From: a virus
Direction: 5' to 3' (one strand)
Virus record (IMG/VR): IMGVR_UViG_3300030104_003872
Span: 1-64,000 of that record
DNA length: 64,000 nucleotides
Part shown: positions 1 to 9,397 of the stretch, in pieces
Layout: each line of letters begins with the position of its first letter
Numbering within the stretch: position 1 is the first letter of the stretch
Position numbers and translations under genes: made by a program
The notes under the pieces: model-generated
Database searches by the model: none
Seen by the model: only the letters and a program-made list of their open reading frames with translations
What the model was told of the DNA's origin: nothing

Positions 1-2773
1 ATATAGCACCAACAGTATTTTTGTATTCAAAACAGAAGTGGTGATTATCTATTATTTTCTTAACGACAATATCTAAACCATTCTTACCGTCACCTGTTCT
101 AGTAAAGGCATTACCGCCATACTCATCGTAAATCTTGAACTCGTCATTAACTTCAAGACCATGCTCTATACAATGTGCTATGATGTAACTTGTTCCATGA
201 CTCCTACCGTCACTAAATCCTATAATTTTCCTAGTATTCCACATACGCCAAATGTTTTTATCTGAATCTATTGCGGTCGGTGCAGTATTATACACATCAG
301 GTTCAGCACTAGGTCCAAAAGTATCTTGACCAACATACATCTGTATAGGGTTAGCGGAAAATAACCTAGTTCTTTGGTCGTATCTAGCAGAATAATACCC
401 CGATATTGCTCCTATTTCTGTTGTTGATGCTTGGGGATGTAAAGCCCTTGTTTGGTGGTCCATACCTATTGATTGTTGACCACGAAGAAGTGCTCTAGCA
501 CCCATATAGAAGTTATCACTTATCATTAATGCTTCTTCTTCTCTATATGTATATTCTGTTGATAAAGTCTTTTCGTTTTGACCAACTTCCCAATAAGGCA
601 TTATACTATCTAACCTGCTTATAGCATCTCTTGAAGTTATTTTTATTTCCCTAGTATTCTGTTTAGCATTTTGTTTTATAGTAACTTGTTCTAAAAACCC
701 GACCCACGATGGGGAATCAATATTATTCTTGAAAAATAACAACATCCATTCTGATGGAGAATCTTGGAATATATCTTGTATCTGTCTTTCGTTATTATCA
801 TCTAAGATTTTTATTTGCATATTAGATGCTCTGTTTATACCTGCCGTGAATGCAACTTCGTTTATACTCATATCACTTCCGGCACTAATAGTATTGGGGC
901 TATTTCTTACCGGATTTGTAATTTCATTTATTAGACCAACCCTATCTATCAAAGTCCACATAGTACCTGTTCTTTCTGATTTTGGACCCCACCACTTACC
1001 CGCCGTTAATCCGTACTCGTTAGTACCGTTATCGGGTGTGAATGTTCCGTCTTTTTGTAAGGAAGCATGGTCTATGTGATAGCCGTATAAATCAGTCGCA
1101 CTCCAATTACCACCGGACGGTTTAGTTTCAAAGTTAAATGTTCCACCTTCGTAACCATCCACATAGACCTTGTATCGTTGGTTGGTGAAGTCCATCACAA
1201 CATCAACATCGAGCCACTGTTGCCACTCATTAGAATAATTAGGTGTGGTAACTGTACTTGTGGAATCTAAATCAATGAAGGATTGTTTATGTACTGTTGA
1301 TATATTAGAATCAAGAGCACTTACTCTTACTTGGTTAATATCTTTCATTATTTTTTGACTTTCGCTTGTTGGGTGAGGTTGTAATTCAAACTGTATTGCT
1401 GATATGCAATGCGAAGGATTATGGTCTGTATTAGCAGGGGTATATCTATTCCCCCTTGAAGTCATATCTAAACGGGATGAATCAAACCCGACTCGTATGA
1501 TGTAGTGGCTTATTCTATCACTATCGGGTAATCCGTTGTCTTTGATATTCAAAGGACAGAATCTAAAGTGGAATGTATCACCATTTCCTACGCAATTCAA
1601 ATCACCATCAAAAGTCATTACAGGCTCAAACCACTTTCTAATATCAACATTACCTTCTGACGCACCACCGCCTATGTATTCTCCATTAGTGGATTTGAAC
1701 TTACTAACATCTAGTAATTCGTTTCTGCTAAGACTGTATAGTTTAGTAATTTTATTATTAGTAAGGTCTATTGCCTGTATAACACCGAACTCATCATGCT
1801 TTCCTATCTGCACTATATCTCCTATACGGAAGTGTTCTAGTTCTCTTTTGTTGCCTGTGTAACGCCAATTACCATCTGCTCCGACAGGGTCGACATCACC
1901 ATTTATTCTATGTGTTGCGGGCATAGTATGTCTGATAGCGAGGAATGGTGTTCGGGATGGGGATTTAATTTCAGCACCTAATATATGAGCGTCTTGTTGG
2001 TTAGCATCCCAATCTGATATTGTTAGTATGTTACTAGGGGTAGTGTCTATTGTGAAAGAACCTGTTGTGACCGCACTAGCAGTATGAAAAATAGTTGCAT
2101 CTTCGCCACTATCATTAAACAATGCAGAGTAATCGTAATAAGAAGAAACAGTTGTACCTGCTATATTTGTGTTATAAGTCTGACTGTTAGCAGAGGAAAT
2201 ACCTGCGGATTGGTGAAATCTATAACCTGCCGTCATTCCTTCTCTCATAAAAGATGGGTCAGTATCACCATTGTTAATGAAATATTTTCCACCGGACATA
2301 AAGGATGTACTCATTAAGATATAATTATCCAGTTCTCCTTTCCCACCTAATTTATATCTATTACTGTGAGTATGCGAATCAAGAAACTCGTTGTTAATCT
2401 TTGCTGAATATGCTCTTCCTTTGTCTAGCCTAGTAACATCCACTGTTAGCCATTCGGCCATAGATAGATTGTGTAATTCTTTAATGTCATTAGTGACCTT
2501 ACCCCCACCATATACGGTAGCACCACTAAATGTTGATGTTCTATCTGCGTAAGACCATCTGTAATGAGGATTTAAGCGTGCTTCTGCATTAAGGGGATTC
2601 CCATAGTGAGTATTTGTAGTGGAAAGGCTATTATCCTGTGCTTCCGGCAAAGAATAAGAACCAGAGAAATCTTCCCAATAACCCGCTAACCAAAACTGAT
2701 AATCTTCATCAAAGGGTTGACCAGAAGTATATTTTCTGGTCTGAGTACCATTTAGCATTGCATATCTTGTCAA
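1..2773 (-). CDS. Tail hub/baseplate-like structural protein (partial, runs off left edge)
   Basis: The reading frame is open from about 2773 to the window edge, giving more than 920 residues without a C-terminus. A TTG at 2773 follows a GAGGG Shine-Dalgarno by 6 nt; the first ATG is at 2758, so the start is not settled. A central stretch (around 1120-1260) has alternating aromatic and glycine pattern (VDVVMDF, YKVYVDGYEGG) like a concanavalin-A/LamG jelly roll. Further on, WVGFLEQVTIKQN and REIKITSRDAISRLD resemble the hub (gp27/D-like) domains of tail proteins. It lies directly downstream of the tape measure gene, where siphoviruses encode distal tail and hub proteins. Role as tail tip/hub is inferred from position and these motifs. 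Confidence 0.7.
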   Translation of the reverse strand, partial: MTRYAMLNGTQTRKYTSGQPFDEDYQFWLAGYWEDFSGSYSLPEAQDNSLSTTNTHYGNPLNAEARLNPHYRWSYADRTSTFSGATVYGGGKVTNDIKELHNLSMAEWLTVDVTRLDKGRAYSAKINNEFLDSHTHSNRYKLGGKGELDNYILMSTSFMSGGKYFINNGDTDPSFMREGMTAGYRFHQSAGISSANSQTYNTNIAGTTVSSYYDYSALFNDSGEDATIFHTASAVTTGSFTIDTTPSNILTISDWDANQQDAHILGAEIKSPSRTPFLAIRHTMPATHRINGDVDPVGADGNWRYTGNKRELEHFRIGDIVQIGKHDEFGVIQAIDLTNNKITKLYSLSRNELLDVSKFKSTNGEYIGGGASEGNVDIRKWFEPVMTFDGDLNCVGNGDTFHFRFCPLNIKDNGLPDSDRISHYIIRVGFDSSRLDMTSRGNRYTPANTDHNPSHCISAIQFELQPHPTSESQKIMKDINQVRVSALDSNISTVHKQSFIDLDSTSTVTTPNYSNEWQQWLDVDVVMDFTNQRYKVYVDGYEGGTFNFETKPSGGNWSATDLYGYHIDHASLQKDGTFTPDNGTNEYGLTAGKWWGPKSERTGTMWTLIDRVGLINEITNPVRNSPNTISAGSDMSINEVAFTAGINRASNMQIKILDDNNERQIQDIFQDSPSEWMLLFFKNNIDSPSWVGFLEQVTIKQNAKQNTREIKITSRDAISRLDSIMPYWEVGQNEKTLSTEYTYREEEALMISDNFYMGARALLRGQQSIGMDHQTRALHPQASTTEIGAISGYYSARYDQRTRLFSANPIQMYVGQDTFGPSAEPDVYNTAPTAIDSDKNIWRMWNTRKIIGFSDGRSHGTSYIIAHCIEHGLEVNDEFKIYDEYGGNAFTRTGDGKNGLDIVVKKIIDNHHFCFEYKNTVGAI

Positions 2774-2783
2774 TCAAATCCCT

Positions 2784-5624
2784 CTAATACCCCGACATTG
2801 TTTGTAATGCCCCACTATCCTTTAACCTTTCTTCTATTGCCTCGGTTACTAATTGAGCCGCTCCTTCGTATGTTACACCGCTAAAGTTATTTGTTACATA
2901 TATCTCTGGGGAAAAGTATAGGTTTTCAACACCATTTTGTTTTAAGTCATTGAATAAAGCATTGTTCATGGCTGATTTCCTTCCACCAAAGAATATTTCT
3001 AATCTTTTATTGTCAAAAGAGGACATAGCATCTTCGGAATCTTGTAATGCACTATTGAAATCTGATAAATTATCTATTTGATTTTCCGTACTATTAGAAA
3101 AAGCATCATATTCTGCTCGCATTGCCTCGTAGGCTGATTGGTTAGCGTCTATTTCTTTTTGAAGTTGGTCTAACTCGTTATTTAGTTCGCTAGTTCCGAA
3201 AATATCATACTTGTCGGCGGCGTACATGGCGGCGGCTCCGGCGATAAGTGCAGTTAGTATTGTTAAACCACCTGTTGCGAATGCAGTCGCCGTACTTAAC
3301 TTCATCATAGCAACTGTTTGAGCAAAAGTCATTGCTATCATTGGAACGAAAGCGGCGGTCATAAGAATCATTTGTGCTTCTGCTCTATCTGTTTCATCAC
3401 CCATGAACCCTACCGCTAGTGAAGATAGCATCATAGCATTAGTTAATAGCATAGAACCACGCATAAGCATGGTTGTTACACCTACCTTTTGTCCTAATAT
3501 TGCGGTATGTATCTTATCTGCTTGGGCTTGTGTCAAAGTACCTTGTGTAACTAATCTATCAACGTCTGTTCTAAGTTTTGATAGATTTATATTAGCCAAT
3601 TTCATCATAGCATCATCTTGGTCTGTTTGAAGAACCAGAGATTTAAGCAATAAGTTATTGTAAAGTTTCTTTTCTTCTTCTGTCAAGGATTTGTTATAAA
3701 CATCGACTGATTGAGCACTAAGAAGTTTAGCAGTAAACTCACTTTCTATTAAGTCTATTTTATTTTGTATGAAAAGACCTTCGTTTGCAAGAGCACTCAT
3801 TTCATTCTTTAAGTCAGTTTGTCTTTGTATAGAACCTGCGTGTTCTATGTCATCAACCATAGCCACACTAGATGCGTAAATCATTTCAGTCGTGAGTAAA
3901 TCTTGTTTAATTCCCATCTCATTTGCTATTTGAGTTAGTCTTTCTTGATGACCCTTTTTTTCAGTCATTTGTTTTGATAACTCTACCTGAAGTCCCATAA
4001 AGGTCATTTCAGTCATTCCCATCTGTGCTTGGGAGTGGAATGTCATTATCTGAGTATTTTCACCCAATAATTTTTGTTGTTTAATTAATAAGTTAATTTG
4101 TTGTATCTTTAGATTTACATTGTGAGCATTAACTAAGGCTTGATTTCCTAATAGTTTGAGGCTTATTTCATCACTATAAACCCCATTTGCTCTTAGTATA
4201 TTCAATACCTTTTCCGCTTCTGCTATATTGACAGTCGTTGTTGCTTCTAGTCCTTTTAATGTGGTTAGTGCTTTTTGTGCGTGGGTTTGTGCAATTGTCT
4301 GTGCTAAAAGAGTTTTTTGTGCAACACCTAGAACAGTTATTGCTAACGCAAACTGCATAAGAGGTTTCATTACTTCATAGACTGCACTTCCCATCAAAAG
4401 CCATTGTGAAATCATTTTACCGGGTCCAGTACCCATAAGAGTATTTTGAGCATCTGCTTGCATATACTGAACCTTAATAAGTTGAAGATTCGTGGGGATT
4501 AATTTCTTTGCTATTTCATATTCAATAGCCGCTATATGCTTTTCGTATTGCTGAATCTGATACATATTGTTTTCTTGGAAAGTACCAAACTCTTCTAGAG
4601 CACTGTTTGCAGAGTTTTGGGAACTTGTTTGAATCTGAACTGCACGGTCATATCCTTCCATCAATTTGATGAATCTAACATAGTGGTGAGCACCCGCAAC
4701 ACCAATAGCAATGTTAGTTTGTTGGGAAGAGGATAATCCATCCCATTGTGGTTTTAGTTGCTCCATTACTTGCATTAGAGTAAACATATTCCCTGTTTCG
4801 TCTTTTACCTGTACGTTGTATTCTGCTAAAAGAGCATTGTTACCTGACCTATCAGATGCTAACCTAGCAAGCATTTGTTTGATAGAACGTCCCGCCTTTG
4901 ATGATTGCTCACCTTGTTCGATAAGTACCGCACCTAAAGCAATCTGCTCATCTAATGATGTATTTACTAGGCTCGCCGCCGAAGCGTATTGGTTAAGAGC
5001 CTGTATCATATTTTGTATAGTTGCACCGCTAGTATTTTCCACTTCGTTAAGTCTATCAACTAAGCGGATAGTATTTTCTAATACAACTATTCTTTGCTCT
5101 TCTGCACTAAGATTATCTTTTTGTATGTTACCATACATAAACCCTGTTTGCATTTGTAACTGCATGAGGGCTTGCATTGCTGATTCGGTTTCCATCATAC
5201 CTACCGCACCTAGCAACATAGAACCTGTTGTAACACCCATCTGAGCATCATCACCACCAATCTGCATTTCTAACTGCTTCATGGTAGCGGCCGCTTCTAG
5301 AGATTCTGCGGCTGACTGATTAAACGCGGCTCCAATGCTTATGATTTGTGATTCTAGGTCTTCTGCTAAGTCTATGTTATCATCAAAGAACTTCTCAAAA
5401 TGTATTCTTGCTTCTTCAATAGGCTCTGCTAAATCCATTAGGGCATCGTTCCATTGCTGAATACCCATGAATACTTCCTCGAAAGCAATCATCATACCTT
5501 CGATAGCGTCGGTGAATACGGCAGTCATTACTGCACCTAGAGCATTAGCATCATCTAGGATTTGTTCAGATTTAATAGACGCATAGACCGTGAAGAAGGT
5601 CCTTGCACCACCCATCTTTGCCAT
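2784..5624 (-). CDS. Tail tape measure protein
   Basis: A 946-residue protein that should set tail length inside the tail tube. Residues about 100-380 carry the TP901-type tape measure core (ALNQYASAASLVNTS, then AGRSIKQMLARLAS and SSQQTNIAIGVAG), followed by long helical, glutamine-rich stretches. Residues about 720-810 are hydrophobic (MLLTNAMMLSSLAVGF; GGLTILTALIAGAAAMYAA), as in tape measures that insert in the host membrane. A GGGGGTGA ribosome binding site precedes the ATG at 5624. The two upstream small genes are in the place of tail assembly chaperones, which supports the call. It is short for a magrovirus-size genome but within the normal range for siphoviruses. Confidence 0.92.
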   Translation of the reverse strand: MAKMGGARTFFTVYASIKSEQILDDANALGAVMTAVFTDAIEGMMIAFEEVFMGIQQWNDALMDLAEPIEEARIHFEKFFDDNIDLAEDLESQIISIGAAFNQSAAESLEAAATMKQLEMQIGGDDAQMGVTTGSMLLGAVGMMETESAMQALMQLQMQTGFMYGNIQKDNLSAEEQRIVVLENTIRLVDRLNEVENTSGATIQNMIQALNQYASAASLVNTSLDEQIALGAVLIEQGEQSSKAGRSIKQMLARLASDRSGNNALLAEYNVQVKDETGNMFTLMQVMEQLKPQWDGLSSSQQTNIAIGVAGAHHYVRFIKLMEGYDRAVQIQTSSQNSANSALEEFGTFQENNMYQIQQYEKHIAAIEYEIAKKLIPTNLQLIKVQYMQADAQNTLMGTGPGKMISQWLLMGSAVYEVMKPLMQFALAITVLGVAQKTLLAQTIAQTHAQKALTTLKGLEATTTVNIAEAEKVLNILRANGVYSDEISLKLLGNQALVNAHNVNLKIQQINLLIKQQKLLGENTQIMTFHSQAQMGMTEMTFMGLQVELSKQMTEKKGHQERLTQIANEMGIKQDLLTTEMIYASSVAMVDDIEHAGSIQRQTDLKNEMSALANEGLFIQNKIDLIESEFTAKLLSAQSVDVYNKSLTEEEKKLYNNLLLKSLVLQTDQDDAMMKLANINLSKLRTDVDRLVTQGTLTQAQADKIHTAILGQKVGVTTMLMRGSMLLTNAMMLSSLAVGFMGDETDRAEAQMILMTAAFVPMIAMTFAQTVAMMKLSTATAFATGGLTILTALIAGAAAMYAADKYDIFGTSELNNELDQLQKEIDANQSAYEAMRAEYDAFSNSTENQIDNLSDFNSALQDSEDAMSSFDNKRLEIFFGGRKSAMNNALFNDLKQNGVENLYFSPEIYVTNNFSGVTYEGAAQLVTEAIEERLKDSGALQTMSGY

Positions 5625-5626
5625 AA

Positions 5627-5890
5627 TTAATCACCCCCTTCTTTCTTCATACGAGCCGCTCTACGCTGATTCCTACGAGCCACTGCTCCTTTAGCGTCTT
5701 TGGCTAAGTTTTTGTTTGATTTATCAGATTTACTGTAAGCCTCGCTTAATTGGTCATTTATTTCAGATGCTACACAAGCGTCTATTTCCATACGGGCTAA
5801 ACCAACTTCGGGGTCACCCCACCTTTCAGCAAAAGTTGATGGTGAAATACCCTTAAATGTAGAGCAAACTGCGGGTAATAGAAAACTCAT
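5627..5890 (-). CDS. Tail assembly chaperone, downstream frame
   Basis: An 87-residue product with a lysine/arginine-rich end (VARRNQRRAARMKK). Its ATG overlaps the stop of the upstream gene as ATGA. The frame is also open through the end of the upstream gene, so it can be made as a -1 frameshift fusion from an in-frame CCCTTTG site at 5896-5902. Tail chaperone pairs of the lambda G/GT type use exactly this layout immediately before the tape measure gene. No sequence similarity was relied on; the call rests on position, size and the slippery site. It ends two bases before the tape measure start. Confidence 0.6.
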   Translation of the reverse strand: MSFLLPAVCSTFKGISPSTFAERWGDPEVGLARMEIDACVASEINDQLSEAYSKSDKSNKNLAKDAKGAVARRNQRRAARMKKEGGD

Positions 5891-6249
5891 CTGACCAAAG
5901 GGACTGCTCCTTCATCCTCCTCACCTCTAATAAAAGCAAGCAGGGGTACTATTTCTTCTGAAAGAAGTTCCGAAGCATCACATTGAGTACCATCTTCAAA
6001 CTTTCCAACACATAGGGGAACAAGTGTTCTAATCTGAGAATCTAATCCTGCTCCGTACTCTTCCACCATATCGAAGAACTCGTCTTGTTGCTCATCGGTC
6101 CAATCAGCAGGGCTATTGCCAAAATGTCGGCATTTACGAAGAGCTTTTGCGTGTGCCGTTTCTAGTGGTAATTTTTCAAGACCGGATGCTTGACGTACCC
6201 AGACCTTTTTTCCGTTATTTAATTCAAACAATTTACTTTTTATCGGCAT
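5887..6249 (-). CDS. Tail assembly chaperone, upstream frame
   Basis: A 120-residue acidic protein (LELNNGKK-type beta start, then helical DWTDEQQDEFFDMVEEYG) located just upstream of the tape measure region. Size, acidity and gene order match siphovirus tail assembly chaperones, which coat the tape measure while the tube polymerises. The last codons contain C CCT TTG in the correct phase for -1 slippage, 9 nt before the stop, and the downstream frame continues for another 87 residues. The start at 6249 lies inside the preceding gene by 17 nt, consistent with translational coupling. Confidence 0.6.
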   Translation of the reverse strand: MPIKSKLFELNNGKKVWVRQASGLEKLPLETAHAKALRKCRHFGNSPADWTDEQQDEFFDMVEEYGAGLDSQIRTLVPLCVGKFEDGTQCDASELLSEEIVPLLAFIRGEEDEGAVPLVR

Positions 6250-6502
6250 CTTTCTTCACACTCTTCTTTGCTTTACTTTTCTTTTTAGGCTTGGCTTCTG
6301 CTTTCGCCTTCTCTTCAACCTCTTTCTTCAAGGCCTCTAACTCTTCCGCTTGTTCTTTGTCCATCTCAGCAATAAGTTTATTGTATCTTGCTGGTCGACC
6401 ACCGGATAATTTGTATAGACGCTTTTTCTCGTCCATCTCGAACTTTCTTGAACCCCCTCTAATAGAAGGGTCGTATTTATTATGCTTATTATTCTTTACC
6501 AT
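6233..6502 (-). CDS. Small lysine-rich virion-region protein
   Basis: An 89-residue protein beginning MVKNNKHNKYD and ending in a lysine/alanine-rich tail (KAKAEAKPKKKSKAKKS). I chose the ATG at 6502 because GAGGTGG lies 7 nt before it; an alternative ATG at 6517 overlaps the upstream stop (ATGA) but has no ribosome binding site. The middle is a charged helix (EMDKEQAEELEALKKEVEEK), probably a coiled coil. It sits between the tail tube and chaperone genes. Function is not recognised; the basic tail suggests nucleic acid or acidic protein contact, which is inference. Confidence 0.65.
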   Translation of the reverse strand: MVKNNKHNKYDPSIRGGSRKFEMDEKKRLYKLSGGRPARYNKLIAEMDKEQAEELEALKKEVEEKAKAEAKPKKKSKAKKSVKKDADKK

Positions 6503-6513
6503 ACTTAACCACC

Positions 6514-7596
6514 TCATGCAAGCGGGGCGGTTGATTTAGTACTCTTCCAAACTGCTTTAGACATTGCTCCGACCCCTTCGTCAAATAATGCAGTAAAGGA
6601 AACTGTCATAGTTTGTCTATCCCTACCGCTTATTGTTGAATCCGGTGCATCGTACTGAACCTTGTATAAGTCAATTTGAAGATTTTCGTTTGTTGCACCT
6701 TCAAAGTAAAGACTTATCGCAGGGTCACTTGTTGTACCATTAACTAGAAGTCCGCCCGCTAGTTGTTTATAGAATGGTTCGTTAGTTACATCATTTAGAC
6801 CAGTATCACTGCTCACGTTATCGTGAATAACTCTGTTAAAAGTAATAGAACCTGTGATTTCCCTCATACCACAAACAGGAATCTTAGTGTAAGTATTATT
6901 ACCTAGTGCAGTAGCAGAATCAACATCTCTGTTTAGATTGATAGTCAATTCAACAGACTGAACAAGTTTTGACCTTTCACCACTAACTGATGCAAGACCT
7001 TGGAAAGCAACGTGTGCTCCTTCAAAGTGGAAAGCATCATTAGCATGGAAATCATTGTTTCCGGGAGCAGAATCTGCGTGTTCTGCGGAATTATTTTCAC
7101 CGCAACCTATGAACTCTGCTGAACACATTACATACTCGTTCATGTTAGCACCAATAGTCAAACTGTTTAGAAGTTGACCGGGGAATCTGTGTGACCTTCC
7201 TTCACGCCCAATAACGCAAGTTAGTGAGTTCCATCCTGTGTATGCTCCGCTTGCTAGGGTAGCCGCAGAATCAACTGTACTTTGTTCCTCTAGTGTGTGG
7301 ACGTAAGCACTTCCGCTTCCTGTGGTTGTTGATTTACCAAAAGCGTTAGCCAATATTTTTCCTGTGAACTCGTCTCCAAGCATAGCAAATGAAATTGAAC
7401 CTGCTACCGTTTCCATTCCTATCGCAGTTGCTCTAGGTCCGTATCTTGACACATCACTTCTTGTCATTATCTCAAAATTGGGTACAAAAGATTCGTCATC
7501 AATTTCCCCATATTTTAGTCCACTTACTATTGGTGTTCCGTATGCGTTTGCGGGTTCTGTGTTAATTGCGAAAAATCTATCAGCCATATTTGCCAT
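6514..7596 (-). CDS. Major tail tube protein
   Basis: A 360-residue beta-rich protein with regular patterns such as TVAGSISFAMLGDEFTGK, SLTIGANMNEYVMCSAEF, GSITFNRVIHDN and TMTVSFTALFDEG, typical of the stacked tube ring subunits of siphoviruses and myoviruses. It is preceded by GAGGT 5 nt from the ATG. Position fits: after the head-tail joining genes and before the chaperones and tape measure. About 30 bases separate it from the upstream gene. The match is by fold-like pattern and synteny; a sheath is absent, so the tail is most likely non-contractile. Confidence 0.75.
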   Translation of the reverse strand: MANMADRFFAINTEPANAYGTPIVSGLKYGEIDDESFVPNFEIMTRSDVSRYGPRATAIGMETVAGSISFAMLGDEFTGKILANAFGKSTTTGSGSAYVHTLEEQSTVDSAATLASGAYTGWNSLTCVIGREGRSHRFPGQLLNSLTIGANMNEYVMCSAEFIGCGENNSAEHADSAPGNNDFHANDAFHFEGAHVAFQGLASVSGERSKLVQSVELTINLNRDVDSATALGNNTYTKIPVCGMREITGSITFNRVIHDNVSSDTGLNDVTNEPFYKQLAGGLLVNGTTSDPAISLYFEGATNENLQIDLYKVQYDAPDSTISGRDRQTMTVSFTALFDEGVGAMSKAVWKSTKSTAPLA

Positions 7597-7644
7597 ATTA
7601 TTACCTCGGCAGTAGTCTTACCACGAGCCATGCCCTATTTAGTA

Positions 7645-8721
7645 TCACCGTATCGTCATCCTTTCTCGTCGCATATATGTTACATTTAGCATATGTATGC
7701 AAACCATTTCATCATTATCGACCTTAGTATCTAATTGTACTTGATAACCTGTTAGGCTATCTTTAGAACCATTTAGCCCTGTGGTTGTATAGAGTTCATC
7801 GAAAACATCACCTAGTATTCTTAGGCCAAGACGATAGGATTCTTGATAGTCTGTTCCTTTGGTTGTTACCATTATTTGAGCATCGTTTTCTGTTTGTATG
7901 CTAGTACCGCCTAAAGTCTCAAAGCCATCAGAAGCAGTTCCTTGTACTATAATATGAATGGTAGGTGGGGATAGACGCATTATCATACCGGAAGAAAGGT
8001 CATAACCATATAGTATGCTAGAATCGGGGATTTCTTTAATGTATGCTCTTTTACTATTTCTTAGTGTATCTCGTATAGCAAGACCTAATCTGTTAAGTGT
8101 TGATTGATAGAAAGCAGACATACTTAATTCATCGGGACTAAATGCTCCGTGATGTGTTGCATATACTGAACCCCATTTTGTTTCACCGTCATTACTTCCC
8201 CATGTTATTGTCCTTCCGGTAGTATCAGAAGTCCCTGTTACTTCTAGTGACCTTTGTGTTCCGAAATCATCTTCCATAATCTCATGAACATACATCTTAG
8301 CATTACCTGTTGCGTCTAATGTGAGCCTAATTGTTGTGATATATGGTTCTATTTCTGCTTTAGTTAAATCTAAATCTGTGAAAGTCTTAGTAGTCGTACC
8401 AACGATTTTAAGCCCAGTAGCAGTACCATTGGACTGCACTTCAACCTTATGTGAATCACTTCTGAGTCGAAGAAGAGTAGTACCGTCTGCGGGTATGTCT
8501 GATGCGTTAGGATAGAACATTGTAACCAATATAGTTAAATCGTCTGATGTTGATGGTGTAACTGAGTAATAAGCACTAGATGTTATCTTCCAATAATGAC
8601 CTTCTGCTGAACCCGAACCACTTACTGACCATGCTTCATTATGATTAGTGTTACTAGGGGATAAAGGATTTTCACCATTGATTCTGCTAGTCCAAAATTG
8701 TTCTGTTGTTGCTATCGCCAT
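7645..8721 (-). CDS. Tail completion/terminator-like protein with N-terminal lectin-like domain
   Basis: A 358-residue protein. The start at 8721 follows GAGGAGG by 8 nt; an upstream TTG/ATG-type start at 8748 would overlap the previous gene. Residues 1-190 form a LamG/concanavalin-like domain (GHYWKITSSAYYSV, TTIRLTLDATGNAKMYV, SVYATHHGAFSPDEL). Residues about 200-358 look like a tail terminator (gpU-like) domain: DTLRNS, IHIIVQGTAS, YRLGLRILGDVFDEL, YQVQLDTKVDNDEMVCI. Fusion of a carbohydrate-binding-like module to a neck protein is unusual. The gene sits between a gp10-like protein and the tail tube, as tail terminators do. The role is inferred. Confidence 0.55.
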   Translation of the reverse strand: MAIATTEQFWTSRINGENPLSPSNTNHNEAWSVSGSGSAEGHYWKITSSAYYSVTPSTSDDLTILVTMFYPNASDIPADGTTLLRLRSDSHKVEVQSNGTATGLKIVGTTTKTFTDLDLTKAEIEPYITTIRLTLDATGNAKMYVHEIMEDDFGTQRSLEVTGTSDTTGRTITWGSNDGETKWGSVYATHHGAFSPDELSMSAFYQSTLNRLGLAIRDTLRNSKRAYIKEIPDSSILYGYDLSSGMIMRLSPPTIHIIVQGTASDGFETLGGTSIQTENDAQIMVTTKGTDYQESYRLGLRILGDVFDELYTTTGLNGSKDSLTGYQVQLDTKVDNDEMVCIHMLNVTYMRRERMTIR

Positions 8722-8722
8722 T

Positions 8723-9397
8723 CTAATAACCTCCTCTTGTTGGACCAATTCGTGTACTTACTGTCGCTCCGGGAGAAAGATTCTGCTCTAGTACCCTATC
8801 CATGTGATTAATAAACTTATCTACTACCTTATTACGAGCCCTAGCCATATATCCTAATCTTGGATAACCTTTGTGAGTAAAAGTTTGTTTCCCTTCAATA
8901 CCTGTACCGCTTATCGTAAATGGACCTCGGCCTTGTTCATAATATTGTGCTATCTTACCTTCATAGGTTCTACCGCTTCTTGCTCTTGAACCACGAACAC
9001 CTGCACTATCAAATCTTTCAGGTCTTTCTTGGTCTTGGCTCCACATAGATACTGCAACTTGTCCTTTTTCTTCTGCTTTAGTTTCTCTTACAGTTAGTGA
9101 TTTTGCTATCTTTTGCATTGCTGATTCAGACTCATCCCAAAAACCACTCTTCCTTTCCCAAACAACCCTTCCTTCTGGTCCATTATCTCTATTCTTAAGG
9201 TATCTTTTAGTGTCTGACATAACTTGACGCATCCATTGTTGAAGATGCTTATTGATTACTTGCGGTCCCATATCCTTTATTTGTCTAGCGTACTTTTTCG
9301 TTTCTTTAGTGTTGGCGTGCATTTTGAAATGCAAACCACTTTTGCTAGATACTGATTTAACATAACCAGAGGATGTTTTCATTCCGTATTGGGACAT
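8723..9397 (-). CDS. Head-tail joining protein (HK97 gp10-like)
   Basis: A 224-residue, basic protein. A helical N-terminal part (KYARQIKDMGPQVINKHLQQ) and the phrase IAQYYEQGRGPFTI resemble gp10-type neck proteins, which have a conserved aromatic-Glu-x-Gly segment. The start codon overlaps the stop of the upstream adaptor gene (TAATG), indicating coupled translation. Gene order adaptor, gp10-like, terminator, tube is the standard siphovirus order. Sequence similarity is weak, so order carries most of the weight. Confidence 0.55.
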   Translation of the reverse strand: MSQYGMKTSSGYVKSVSSKSGLHFKMHANTKETKKYARQIKDMGPQVINKHLQQWMRQVMSDTKRYLKNRDNGPEGRVVWERKSGFWDESESAMQKIAKSLTVRETKAEEKGQVAVSMWSQDQERPERFDSAGVRGSRARSGRTYEGKIAQYYEQGRGPFTISGTGIEGKQTFTHKGYPRLGYMARARNKVVDKFINHMDRVLEQNLSPGATVSTRIGPTRGGY

